Assembly: GCA_947452985.1 (NCBI GenBank)
Contig: CANGEU010000002.1
Location: 1-64,000, forward strand
Origin: Micrococcales bacterium
GTDB taxonomy: Bacteria > Actinomycetota > Actinomycetes > Actinomycetales > Microbacteriaceae
Direction: 5' to 3'
Length of the DNA stretch: 64,000 bases
The notes beneath the pieces were generated by a model, which ran no database searches, was not told the origin of the DNA, and saw only the letters and a program-made list of their open reading frames with translations. This document shows, piece after piece, positions 55,601 to 63,213 of the stretch. Made by a program: the position numbers and the translations under genes. Within the stretch, counting starts at the first letter, position 1. Each line of letters opens with the position of its first letter.

Positions 55601-56225
55601 TGGCTATTTCATTGAGAATGAGACCATCGAAGACGGCAGCACCACCTCGCTCTGTGGATTGATTACGGGAATCCAAAACCGCGTTGGTAAGAAATCTGGA
55701 AAGCCTTATTTGCTAGTAACTATTGAAGACTTCGAAGGTGAACTTTCGTTCATGCTGACCGGTAAATCCTTCAGCGAATATGCCAATGAGCTAAAACCAG
55801 ACATGGTGGTCTCGGTTCGTGGTCGAGTTAATAACCGTGATGACGGACGTAATCTTTCGGCATATTCAATCAATGTTTTAGACGCACCGGCTGCGGGAGA
55901 ATTTCTAGGGAAAATTCATGTTCGCATCGAAAACGAAAAAGCTAACCGCGAAACCTTGGAGCGATTGAACTCGATCATCAAACAAAATGTGGGCTCCAGC
56001 GAGTTCATCATCACCATTTCGGCCGATGGTCAAACGCGAACATATACTCTGCCGCAAAAGGTGCGGTACTCGGTCGAGTTCATTGGCGAACTAAAAGTAT
56101 TACTCGGTTCCCAAGCAATCGTTCGTGATGGTGACAAGCCAACCCAAGCGGCTCCAAACGAGGAGAAGTTAGCCGATCAGGTAGTTTCGCTGGAAGTAAA
56201 TCAGCGGACGCTGTTCGATTCCTGA
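52617..56225 (+). CDS. dnaE: DNA polymerase III alpha subunit
   Basis: The 1202-aa replicative polymerase (DnaE1 type) has an N-terminal PHP domain beginning FVHLHVHTEYSILDGAARID, which in actinobacteria can proofread. The palm catalytic aspartates are D411, D413 and D415 (PDIDVDFDD). GPGRGSAAGAIVAYALGI, a tandem HhH region and a C-terminal OB fold follow. GTG 52617 has AGAGGTG upstream. Its last 57 bp overlap the convergent flavin reductase gene. Confidence 0.97.
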   Translation: MSGKSFVHLHVHTEYSILDGAARIDDLMKAARQMDMPAVAMTDHGNLHAAYEFVNAAKKVGIKPIIGMEAYVAPRVHRSDRTRTNFGDGGPDDVSSNGAYTHMTLLAKNTEGMYNLFRMSTMAYTDGIFYKPRIDRELLHKYGKGLIGTTGCAAGEINVMLRFGRWDDAVATVREMQEIFGKENYYCEIMRHGIEIEERTEKELIRLARETGMPLLASNDLHYVHDHQAESQEALLCVQTNDTLDNPDRFRFGGTGFYLKSPEQMRELFKDLPEACDNTLKIAEECNVDFSKQELMPRFPVPDGYTEESWFEKEVAEGMQRRFPDGIPEAQAKQCAYEIEVIKEMGFPGYFLVVADFIGWAREQGIKVGPGRGSAAGAIVAYALGITALDPIKYGLIFERFLNPSRKSMPDIDVDFDDRRRGDVIKYVYQKYGDDRVAQIGTFNTIKAKAALKDAARVLGFPYANGEVLTKAFPPAVLGQEIELEDVVNPDRPRYKETSALRDIIQSDLDAKKIFDLARGMEGLKRSTSVHAAGVIISAMSLIDVVPLMTREGETGYITQFDAGPLEKLGLLKMDFLGLRNLTVLEDALINIRANGLEAPDLDSLDLDADEKAYQLLGQGDTLGVFQLDGEAMRSLLRLMKPTSFEDISAAIALYRPGPMGVNAHTNYAKRKNGLQANIPIHPTLEEPLKEVLGPTYGLIVYQEQVMAAAQKVASFSLAQADNLRKAMGKKDAKELDSLLEAFRAGMLSNGFTEEAVTALWDTLLPFAGYAFNKAHSAAYGVLSYWTAYMKANHPAEYMAALLTSVGDARDKLAIYLSACRKMGLEVQSPDVNESIGNFSGVESRIRFGLAAIRGVGESVVAGIVEARTEQGKFTSFNDFLKKVPVQVCNKRTIESLIKAGAFDSLGHTRRSLMAIYESAVDGQVSRKREEAKGQMDLFGGMFEEDPTLVEIPDHEEFDKRTKLAMERDTLGLYVSDHPLFGRESQLASNSNYSIGYFIENETIEDGSTTSLCGLITGIQNRVGKKSGKPYLLVTIEDFEGELSFMLTGKSFSEYANELKPDMVVSVRGRVNNRDDGRNLSAYSINVLDAPAAGEFLGKIHVRIENEKANRETLERLNSIIKQNVGSSEFIITISADGQTRTYTLPQKVRYSVEFIGELKVLLGSQAIVRDGDKPTQAAPNEEKLADQVVSLEVNQRTLFDS

Positions 56226-56672
56226 CAAGCCATCAACGACATCCACAATAACTACCGCGTTATTTTCAACCGCGTGAATTTCTCGAATACCTGCAATTAG
56301 AACCGAAGAGGCTTCAGGGAAGATAGGCAACCCCTTTGGCCCAAATTCCCAATCTTTGTCTGAAAACCGTTTGGTGTGGTCGGCCGCCATTTTTGTAGCA
56401 AGCTGCTGGTTGTTCTCTCCGAGAGTGTGAATCGCAACCCAGGTTGCCTTACAGAGCGCAGGCCAGGTTGAAGATCCCGAGGCAACATTGAAGCTTGCCA
56501 ATGGGGGAGTTGCTCCTAGCGATGTAACGGATGTTGCTGTGAAACCAACCGGATTTCCGGCTTCGTCAAGAAGAGTGATTACGGCAACGCCTGAAGCGTG
56601 ATGACGGAAAGTATTTTTTAGCGCCTCAACCGAATCTTCGATTACGGACATGTCTTCGATGTTTGAACTCAC
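56169..56672 (-). CDS. Flavin reductase domain protein (FMN-binding)
   Basis: The 167-aa protein belongs to the split-barrel flavin reductase family (HpaC-like). Typical parts are FRHHASGVAVITL, GFTATSVTSLGATPPLASFN and the C-terminal RPLIYFQRNYL. It would supply reduced flavin to a monooxygenase; none is adjacent. GTG 56672 has no ribosome site but follows a TAGCCT box by 6 nt; ATG 56651 is an alternative start. Its 3' end overlaps dnaE by 57 bp, and both tails look genuine. Confidence 0.9.
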   Translation of the reverse strand: MSSNIEDMSVIEDSVEALKNTFRHHASGVAVITLLDEAGNPVGFTATSVTSLGATPPLASFNVASGSSTWPALCKATWVAIHTLGENNQQLATKMAADHTKRFSDKDWEFGPKGLPIFPEASSVLIAGIREIHAVENNAVVIVDVVDGLSGIEQRPLIYFQRNYLIG

Positions 56673-56678
56673 CTAAGT

Positions 56679-56684
56679 AGGCTA
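56679..56684 (-). promoter_or_regulatory. candidate -10 (TAGCCT) for leaderless flavin reductase transcript
   Basis: On the minus strand TAGCCT ends 6 nt before the GTG start and no Shine-Dalgarno lies between. No clear -35. Confidence 0.4.
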
Positions 56685-56704
56685 CCTAATCTTCGGGGCG
56701 CGAA

Positions 56705-56710
56705 TAGAAT
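56705..56710 (+). promoter_or_regulatory. candidate hisD -10 box (TAGAAT)
   Basis: TAGAAT lies 21 nt before the hisD start, with GGAG at 56723 between, in the 59-bp gap divergent from the flavin reductase gene. It fits TANNNT; the -35 is unclear. Confidence 0.45.
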
Positions 56711-56731
56711 TGACTAGGAACTGGAGCCCTT

Positions 56732-58063
56732 TTGACCACTAATCTTTTGCGAATTGTTGATCTTCGCGGTGGTTTGCCCGTTTCTTCCAAGTTAAACCAA
56801 TTAGTTCCCCGTGCGAGCCTAAAGATTGAGACAGCCGTAGACCAAGTCACGGCACTTATTCGAGATGTTGAAGTTCGTGGGGAATCCGCTCTCATCGAGC
56901 TGACCCAAAAGTTTGATGGTTTTGATCCAAGCCCAATTCGGGTACCCCAAATCGAATTGGATTCGGCTCTGGCTGGACTAAGTGACGGCCTAAGGTCGGC
57001 TTTGGAAGCTGCGATTTCTAGAGTCCGACAGGTGAGCATCGACAACTTGCCGACCACCGTCACCACTGAGTTTTCAAGTGGCGGAAAAGTTCACCAGCGC
57101 TGGGTACCGGTTGATTCGGTCGGTCTCTACGTACCCGGTGGTAAAGCCGTTTACCCGTCCAGCGTGGTCATGAACGTGGTGCCGGCTCAGGTCGCCGGGG
57201 TGCCCAGACTAGTGATCACAACCCCTGGTCAAAAAGCTTTTGGGGGTCGACCACACCCAACTGTGTTGGCGGCGGCGGCGCTGCTCGGAGTCACAGAGGT
57301 TTACAACGTCGGGGGACCAGCAGCAATTGCCGCATTGGCTCACGGCGTTCCAGGTATCGGTTTAGAGCCGGTTAGTTTGGTTACCGGCCCAGGAAATATC
57401 TACGTGACGGCAGCTAAGCGAGCCGTTCGTGGATTGGTAGGCATCGACTCCGAAGCCGGTACTACCGAAATTCTGGTTATCGCCGATGGGCAGGCTAATC
57501 CCGAGTTTGTAGCAGCCGATTTGTTATCACAAGCTGAGCACGACGAAGCCGCTGCGTCTGTCCTGGTAACGGACTCTGTACAGCTTGCCGACGCGGTTCA
57601 GATTGCGCTGAGCCGAAGGCTTTCCCAGACGAGTCACACCAAACGTGCGGAAACGGCCTTGCGAGGTGAACAGTCAGCCATTGTCCTAGTGGCAAATGTT
57701 GAGGCGGCAGTGGAATTCGCAAACGCATATGCCACTGAGCACCTTGAACTTCAGGTTGCCAATCCGATCGAGGTACTTCCACAAATTTCAAATGCTGGCG
57801 CAGTGTTCCTAGGTAAGTTCTCACCAGTTTCTCTGGGTGACTATGTCGCAGGTTCAAACCACGTTTTACCGACCAACCAGCAATCTAAGTTTGGTGCAGG
57901 GCTCTCGGTACACACGTTCCTCCGGGCCCAGCAGGTAATCGACTACAGCGAGGATGCACTTGCTGAGGCGGTCGCTTATGTAGACGCACTTGCCAACGAA
58001 GAGGGATTGCCCGCCCACTTCGAAGCCATCCGAGCTCGGTTTGAACAACCAGAAAGATTATGA
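56732..58063 (+). CDS. hisD: Histidinol dehydrogenase
   Basis: The 443-aa zinc enzyme oxidises L-histidinol to L-histidine in two steps. Family strings are YVPGGKAVYPSSVVMN, VTGPGNIYVTAAKR, GIDSEAGTTEILVIADG and the metal/catalytic region LLSQAEHDEAA. TNHVLPT-type GSNHVLPTNQQSKFG is near the C-terminus. TTG 56732 has GGAG 5 nt upstream. The stop overlaps pyrD (ATGA). No other his gene is nearby. Confidence 0.96.
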   Translation: MTTNLLRIVDLRGGLPVSSKLNQLVPRASLKIETAVDQVTALIRDVEVRGESALIELTQKFDGFDPSPIRVPQIELDSALAGLSDGLRSALEAAISRVRQVSIDNLPTTVTTEFSSGGKVHQRWVPVDSVGLYVPGGKAVYPSSVVMNVVPAQVAGVPRLVITTPGQKAFGGRPHPTVLAAAALLGVTEVYNVGGPAAIAALAHGVPGIGLEPVSLVTGPGNIYVTAAKRAVRGLVGIDSEAGTTEILVIADGQANPEFVAADLLSQAEHDEAAASVLVTDSVQLADAVQIALSRRLSQTSHTKRAETALRGEQSAIVLVANVEAAVEFANAYATEHLELQVANPIEVLPQISNAGAVFLGKFSPVSLGDYVAGSNHVLPTNQQSKFGAGLSVHTFLRAQQVIDYSEDALAEAVAYVDALANEEGLPAHFEAIRARFEQPERL

Positions 58064-59085
58064 AGATGCTTTACTCGCTCCTGTTCAAGCTAATCTTTAC
58101 GAGATTCGACCCTGAAAGCGTTCACCACTTTGTAGCCGGATGCCTAAAATTTGCTTCACGTCTAGGGCTTACTAGAATCTTCAGACTTCGACCCAAGCAG
58201 GTACGCATCGTCGATGCTTTCGGACTCAAATTTGCAGGTCCCTTTGGACTAGCTGCTGGATTCGACAAGAACGGCGAGCTTATCAAACCGCTTGCGGACC
58301 TTGGATTTTCACACATCGAGGTAGGCACAGTTACCGCAATCGCCCAACCAGGAAATGAGAAGCCACGGTTATTCCGTTTGACCGCAGACCGAGCCTTGAT
58401 CAACCGAATGGGTTTTAATAACCAGGGTGCCAGTGCCTTAGCTGCTCGCTTGGCCAAGCTTCGAGCATCCAATAAATCGCTTCCGATTATTGGGGTAAAT
58501 ATTGGCAAGAGCAAAGTAACCCCGATTGAGGATGCCGTTACCGATTATGAGACGAGCGCAAGCCTCTTGGCACCGCTGGCTGATTACCTTGCAGTAAACG
58601 TTTCTTCTCCGAACACACCTGGACTTCGAAGCCTTCAGGACATCGAATCACTTAAGCCGATTTTGGAGGCGGTGCTAAATCAGGCCGGAACCAAGCCGGT
58701 TTTAGTGAAAATTGCACCAGATCTTGCAGATGAAGACATCGTGGCAATTGCTGAGTTGGCAGTTTCGCTTGGCCTTGCCGGCGTCATTGCGACGAACACC
58801 ACGATTTCCCGTGATGGTTTGCAAACCCCTTCAACTAAGGTTGCCGAAATGGGCGCGGGCGGTCTCTCCGGATTACCAGTTCGTGAGCGTTCGCTTGAGG
58901 TTTTGGCACTTTTGAACCGCGTAATTGCCGGACGCATTGCAATCATTTCAGTGGGTGGAGTTGAAACAACCGCCGATGTAGCGGAACGCTTGAAAATGGG
59001 CGCAACCCTAGTTCAGGGATACACCGGATTTATCTACCAGGGACCATTCTGGGCCAGGAAGATAAACCGGGAATTAGTTAACTAG
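58060..59085 (+). CDS. pyrD: Dihydroorotate dehydrogenase (quinone), class 2
   Basis: The 341-aa membrane-associated flavoenzyme oxidises dihydroorotate for pyrimidine synthesis with quinone as acceptor. Class 2 features are the N-terminal helical extension, GLAAGFDKNGELIK, NRMGFNNQGA and the catalytic-Ser loop NVSSPNTPGLR. IISVGGVETTADVAERL binds FMN phosphate. It is coupled to hisD by a 4-bp overlap and interlocked at its stop (CTAG) with the convergent DUF3043 gene. Confidence 0.96.
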   Translation: MKMLYSLLFKLIFTRFDPESVHHFVAGCLKFASRLGLTRIFRLRPKQVRIVDAFGLKFAGPFGLAAGFDKNGELIKPLADLGFSHIEVGTVTAIAQPGNEKPRLFRLTADRALINRMGFNNQGASALAARLAKLRASNKSLPIIGVNIGKSKVTPIEDAVTDYETSASLLAPLADYLAVNVSSPNTPGLRSLQDIESLKPILEAVLNQAGTKPVLVKIAPDLADEDIVAIAELAVSLGLAGVIATNTTISRDGLQTPSTKVAEMGAGGLSGLPVRERSLEVLALLNRVIAGRIAIISVGGVETTADVAERLKMGATLVQGYTGFIYQGPFWARKINRELVN

Positions 59086-59627
59086 TCGAATTTGTGTCCG
59101 CGAGGCACCTTGGCTTTAGGTGTGCGCATGAATCGTGGGTACATCGATCGCACTGCAACGTAGAACCAGATTCCCTTTTCAACGTTTCCTGCCCCAAATT
59201 TCTTGGTAACAATTTTTTTCGCACGAAGCTGAATTAGGAATGTGTCTAGCAGGTAGACCACAAAAAGTAGTAAAACAAGGTTGCTCAGAAGAATGGTCAA
59301 CGGTGTTAATTTGCTGCTGGTGTATGTGAAGAACAGGGTTACCACCATGAAGACCATAAGGACTTCACCGGCCGTCAGGTAGCGCGAGTCGACGATGTCG
59401 CGAAGCATGGAGCGCTGAGCACCCGAGTCACGCTTTGGTAAGTACTTTGGATCTCCATTGGCTAAACCGCGGCTAGCCTCTAGACGACGTTCCCGCATAG
59501 CCGCGCGCTCGGCCTTGCGAGCCTCAGGTGTTTTTGGTGCAACTAGTGGACGCTTGCGAGCGGCTTCCTGCTGCTTGCGCGCTGGAGTTGGCTTGCCTTT
59601 TTTGAGGTTTGGAGTCTGCTCAGTCAT
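59082..59627 (-). CDS. DUF3043 membrane protein
   Basis: The 181-aa protein has a very basic N-terminal half (GKPTPARKQQEAARKRP and an Arg/Glu-rich helix), then two hydrophobic segments (AGEVLMVFMVVTLFFTY and LLSNLVLLLFVVYLL) and a basic C-terminus. This is the actinobacterial DUF3043 pattern; function unknown. ATG 59627 was chosen because a TAACCT box ends 7 nt before it; ATG 59633 and a longer frame to 59696 are alternatives. Confidence 0.85.
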   Translation of the reverse strand: MTEQTPNLKKGKPTPARKQQEAARKRPLVAPKTPEARKAERAAMRERRLEASRGLANGDPKYLPKRDSGAQRSMLRDIVDSRYLTAGEVLMVFMVVTLFFTYTSSKLTPLTILLSNLVLLLFVVYLLDTFLIQLRAKKIVTKKFGAGNVEKGIWFYVAVRSMYPRFMRTPKAKVPRGHKFD

Positions 59628-59634
59628 AACCATT

Positions 59635-59640
59635 AGGTTA
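59635..59640 (-). promoter_or_regulatory. candidate -10 (TAACCT) for leaderless DUF3043 transcript
   Basis: The minus-strand TAACCT ends 7 nt before ATG 59627, the same box and spacing as upstream of the ParA gene at 19620. No Shine-Dalgarno is seen. Confidence 0.45.
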
Positions 59641-59708
59641 GCGGAATGTTTCTGCTGGCTTTGCTGTTTAGTGAAGTTAGAATTAGTTGTATTCACAAGG
59701 AGTAAAAA

Positions 59709-60053
59709 ATGACTGAAACCACCGATTACAAAATTGAAGTTACCGATGCCGCAATCGAATGGATTTCTAGCACCCTTGAGCAGGCCGGTGGCGAAGAGAA
59801 GCTTGCCATTCGACTCGAGGCCGCTCCTGGCGGTTGTCAGGGTCTCGAATACAAGCCAACCTACGAAGACAAGTTCTACGAGGACGACATTCGCTTCCCG
59901 GTTGGCAACTACGAGCTAGTTATCGACCCAATGTCGATCGAACTAGTCAAGGGTTCCACAATTGACTACAAAAACTCTCTTACTGAGCAGGGTCTGGTCA
60001 TTGATAACCCGAATGCCACCTCAACCTGTGCCTGCGGTCAATCTTTCTGCTAA
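59709..60053 (+). CDS. erpA: Iron-sulfur cluster insertion protein (ErpA/HesB type)
   Basis: The 114-aa A-type Fe-S carrier has the three conserved cysteines: C43 (GGCQGLEY), C107 and C109 (CACGQSF). A fourth Cys is the last residue (C114). The motif reads CAC where most relatives read CGC. AAGGAG is the ribosome site. It lies just upstream of the cytochrome oxidase operon and diverges from the DUF3043 gene. Confidence 0.93.
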   Translation: MTETTDYKIEVTDAAIEWISSTLEQAGGEEKLAIRLEAAPGGCQGLEYKPTYEDKFYEDDIRFPVGNYELVIDPMSIELVKGSTIDYKNSLTEQGLVIDNPNATSTCACGQSFC

Positions 60054-60077
60054 AACCGTTAAGATTTTTCGGTTTTT
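60052..60077 (+). terminator. probable terminator after erpA
   Basis: AAAACCG and CGGTTTT form a 7-bp stem with an 11-nt loop, with Ts in and after the right arm. A second hairpin (GGCGT/ACGCC, 60079-60093) follows. Together they probably end the erpA transcript before the ctaC promoter. Confidence 0.5.
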
Positions 60078-60113
60078 AGGCGTTTTTCACGCCCATGCCT
60101 AAGCCCTCGGGCG

Positions 60114-60119
60114 TAGACT
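60114..60119 (+). promoter_or_regulatory. candidate ctaC operon -10 box (TAGACT)
   Basis: TAGACT lies 28 nt before the ctaC GTG, leaving a leader of about 22 nt that contains the AAGGGT ribosome site. No clear -35 is visible. Confidence 0.45.
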
Positions 60120-60147
60120 AAATCAGTAACGATTCGAAGGGTCGACT

Positions 60148-61023
60148 GTGCTTTCTAAGCGTGCTCTAAGAGTTGCAATAGCAACGGCTGCTGCAACTAC
60201 AACCTTGTTCCTGTCTGGTTGCTCGCAAGAGCAATTGAGCTCAGCAATTCTGATGCCTCTCCCAGCTTCTAGCTCAGATGTAACCAACCACACCGACCGT
60301 GTCACGGACCTGTGGAACATCTCATGGGCTGTCCTTTGGGCAGTCGGCGCTATCGCCTGGGGTCTAATGTTCTGGGCGATCGTCGTCTACCGTCGTCGCA
60401 AGGGTGACACCCACCTTCCTGCTCAGATGCGCTACAACAACCCAATTGAGATTTTGTTCACCGTGGTGCCACTTATCTTGGTCATCGGTTTCTTTGCTTT
60501 CACCGCTCGCGACATGAAGGTCATTGAAACACCTAACAACCCTGAAGTCACTGTTCAGGTAATTGGTAAGCAGTGGAGTTGGGACTTTAACTACACCAAC
60601 GAAAACGTTTACGACTCTGGAATCCAGTCCCAATACATCACCGGAAACGACGGCAAGAAGGCCGGACTTCCAACCTTGTACTTGCCTGTAAACAAGCGCG
60701 TTGAATTGGTTTTGAACTCTCGCGATGTAGACCACTCATTCTGGGTAGTTGAGTTCCTCTACAAGAAGGACGCACTGCCTGGTAAGACCAACCACGAGTA
60801 CTTCACTCCAACCAAGATCGGCGACTACAACGGTAAGTGCGCTGAACTTTGTGGCGAGTTCCACTCGATGATGCTTTTCAACGTAAAGGTCGTTTCGCAG
60901 TCTGACTACGACCAGCACATTGCAGCGCTCAAGGCAGCCGGCCAGGTAGGTCAGCTTTCACTTGATGCCAGCCGAAACCAGAATCTTCCAGGCGTTGCCG
61001 CTCCAGCAGAGAACGAGGGCTAA
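60148..61023 (+). CDS. ctaC: Cytochrome c oxidase subunit II (lipoprotein)
   Basis: The 291-aa CuA-bearing subunit has a lipoprotein signal peptide with lipobox LSGC and lipidated C25, two membrane segments (about 50-75 and 98-118), then the CuA domain. Copper ligands are in HSFWVVEF and [12 protein letters not shown]. It accepts electrons from cytochrome c of the bc1 complex. GTG 60148 has AAGGGT 5 nt upstream. It is followed by ctaD after 2 nt. Confidence 0.97.
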   Translation: MLSKRALRVAIATAAATTTLFLSGCSQEQLSSAILMPLPASSSDVTNHTDRVTDLWNISWAVLWAVGAIAWGLMFWAIVVYRRRKGDTHLPAQMRYNNPIEILFTVVPLILVIGFFAFTARDMKVIETPNNPEVTVQVIGKQWSWDFNYTNENVYDSGIQSQYITGNDGKKAGLPTLYLPVNKRVELVLNSRDVDHSFWVVEFLYKKDALPGKTNHEYFTPTKIGDYNGKCAELCGEFHSMMLFNVKVVSQSDYDQHIAALKAAGQVGQLSLDASRNQNLPGVAAPAENEG

Positions 61024-61025
61024 TA

Positions 61026-62699
61026 ATGGCTACCGCAACCATGAATCCAGCAACTCCAGTTGTGCCACGCGATAAGGGACGCATCCTTGTTGATTGGCTA
61101 ACCACTACCGATCACAAGAAGATTGGTTACCTCTACCTCATTACTTCATTTGTCTACTTCCTCATTGGTGGAGTTATGGCGCTGATGATCCGCGCCCAGC
61201 TCACCATGCCGGGTCTTCAAATTGTTGGCTCAAAAGAGCAGTACAACCAGCTGTTCACCATGCACGGCACCATCATGTTGCTCATGTTTGCAACTCCGTT
61301 GTTTGCCGCGTTTGCAAACATCTTGATGCCAGTTCAAATTGGTGCCCCAGATGTTGCATTCCCTCGCTTGAACGCCATTGCTTACTGGTTCTACTTCTTC
61401 GGTAGTCTGGTTGCAGTAGCTGGTTTCTTCACCCCACAGGGAGCTGCTTCGTTCGGTTGGTTCGCTTACGTTCCGCTTTCTACTACGACCTTCTCACCTG
61501 GAATTGGTGGAGACCTTTGGGTATTCGGTCTAGCCCTTGGTGGTTTTGGAACCATCATGGGTGGTGTCAACTTCATCACCACAATCTTGACCATGCGCGC
61601 ACCTGGTATGACCATGTTCCGTATGCCAGTTTTCACCTGGAACACCCTGGTTACTTCGATCCTGGTAATCATGTGTTTCCCACCATTGGCCGCGGCGCTA
61701 TTCGCACTTGGAGCGGACCGTAAGTTCGGTTCCCACATTTTCGACCCAGCCAACGGTGGCGCCATGCTTTGGCAACACCTGTTCTGGTTCTTCGGTCACC
61801 CAGAGGTTTACATCATCGCCCTACCGTTCTTCGGAATCATCTCGGAGATCATGCCGGTGTTCAGCCGTAAGCCAATCTTCGGTTACAAGACTCTTATCTA
61901 CGCAACCATCGCAATTGCAGCTCTTTCAATGACCGTATGGGCGCACCACATGTACGTAACCGGACAGGTATTGTTGCCGTTCTTCGCTTTCACCACCATG
62001 CTGATCGCAGTGCCAACCGGTGTTAAGGTATTCAACTGGATCGGTACCTTGTGGCGCGGCTCGGTTAGCTTCGAAACTCCAATGCTTTGGTCGCTCGGCT
62101 TCCTAACCACCTTCATTTTCGGTGGTCTGACCGGTGTTATCCTTTCCAGCCCGACCCTAGACTTCGCACTCAGCGACAGCTACTTCGTAGTTGCCCACTT
62201 CCACTACGTAATATTCGGTACCGTCGTGTTCGCTATGTTTGCGGGAATCTTCTTCTGGTACCCAAAGATGACTGGAAAGATGCTGAACGAGCGCCTCGGA
62301 AAGGTTCAGTTCTGGATGCTCTTTGTTGGCTTCCACGGCACCTTCCTAGTGCAGCACTGGCTTGGTGTCCAGGGTATGCCCCGACGTTACGCAACCTACC
62401 TTCCTGAGGATGGATTCACCTTCCTCAATGAGGTATCAACCGCTGGTTCGGTTTTGCTAGCTCTCTCGTTCATCCCATTCCTGTGGAACGTGTACATCAC
62501 TCACCGCAAGGGTGTGAAGGTGACCGTAAACGATCCTTGGGGTTATGGACGTTCACTCGAGTGGGCAACCGCTTCACCATTCCCTCGCCACAACTTCACT
62601 TCGATTCCAGTGATTCGCTCAGAGTCGCCAGCATTTGACCTGAATCACCCAGAGGCAAGTGACGCGGTAGCGACCAAGAAGATAGTAAAGAAGGGCTAA
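61026..62699 (+). CDS. ctaD: Cytochrome c oxidase subunit I
   Basis: The 557-aa aa3-type catalytic subunit has 12 membrane segments. Haem and copper ligands are seen in [23 protein letters not shown] (CuB His and the His-Tyr pair), WAHHMYVTG and [10 protein letters not shown]. The K-channel Tyr and D-channel residues lie in the expected regions. It is cotranscribed with ctaC and ctaF. Confidence 0.98.
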   Translation: MATATMNPATPVVPRDKGRILVDWLTTTDHKKIGYLYLITSFVYFLIGGVMALMIRAQLTMPGLQIVGSKEQYNQLFTMHGTIMLLMFATPLFAAFANILMPVQIGAPDVAFPRLNAIAYWFYFFGSLVAVAGFFTPQGAASFGWFAYVPLSTTTFSPGIGGDLWVFGLALGGFGTIMGGVNFITTILTMRAPGMTMFRMPVFTWNTLVTSILVIMCFPPLAAALFALGADRKFGSHIFDPANGGAMLWQHLFWFFGHPEVYIIALPFFGIISEIMPVFSRKPIFGYKTLIYATIAIAALSMTVWAHHMYVTGQVLLPFFAFTTMLIAVPTGVKVFNWIGTLWRGSVSFETPMLWSLGFLTTFIFGGLTGVILSSPTLDFALSDSYFVVAHFHYVIFGTVVFAMFAGIFFWYPKMTGKMLNERLGKVQFWMLFVGFHGTFLVQHWLGVQGMPRRYATYLPEDGFTFLNEVSTAGSVLLALSFIPFLWNVYITHRKGVKVTVNDPWGYGRSLEWATASPFPRHNFTSIPVIRSESPAFDLNHPEASDAVATKKIVKKG

Positions 62700-62702
62700 T
62701 TC

Positions 62703-63155
62703 ATGCGCACTAATGCGAGACTGTTCTGGCTCCTAACCGTTTTCTACATAATTGCAGCTGTCGGTTACGCCCTAGTGGGCCTCAATGAGCCATACCAGGG
62801 CCTTAAAGATGGCGGTCCGTCTCTAGGTTCCCTCAAGGTTGAAATTGTTGGTACTGCCGCAATTGCAATGCTTGCAATCATGTCGGCCTTCATTGCCTTC
62901 TATCTAGGTAAAACTGGCAGCAATCAGGGTCCAGTTCCTGAAGACAATCCAATGGCTAAAATCTCAGACGGTGAATCCGAAATCGGTTTCTTCAACGCCT
63001 GGAGCTGGTGGCCATTCTTCCTAGGTCTTTTCGGTGCAATTGTCTTCGCGTCGTTGGCGGTCGGTTGGTGGCTATTCATTATTGGATTCCCGCTGGCTGT
63101 CGTTGCTTTGATCGGCTTTGTCTTCGAAAACTCTCGCGGACAGCACGCACACTAA
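62703..63155 (+). CDS. ctaF: Actinobacterial cytochrome c oxidase subunit IV
   Basis: The 150-aa protein has four hydrophobic segments: about 5-25 and 48-68, then two near the C-terminus. It matches the small subunit IV unique to actinobacterial aa3 oxidases in the bc1-aa3 supercomplex. It lies 3 nt after ctaD. The central loop contains EDNPMAKISDGESEIGFF. A strong hairpin follows. Confidence 0.92.
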   Translation: MRTNARLFWLLTVFYIIAAVGYALVGLNEPYQGLKDGGPSLGSLKVEIVGTAAIAMLAIMSAFIAFYLGKTGSNQGPVPEDNPMAKISDGESEIGFFNAWSWWPFFLGLFGAIVFASLAVGWWLFIIGFPLAVVALIGFVFENSRGQHAH

Positions 63156-63164
63156 CAAGAGTCA

Positions 63165-63204
63165 GAGAAAATCCCCAGCACTTTTCAGTGCTGGGGATTT
63201 TCTC
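63165..63204. terminator. bidirectional terminator between ctaF and fabF
   Basis: A perfect 18-bp stem (AGCACT/AGTGCT at the tip) has a TTTC loop and T/A-rich flanks on both sides. It separates two convergent genes and could stop transcription from both strands. Confidence 0.9.
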
Positions 63205-63213
63205 TTTAAGCTT

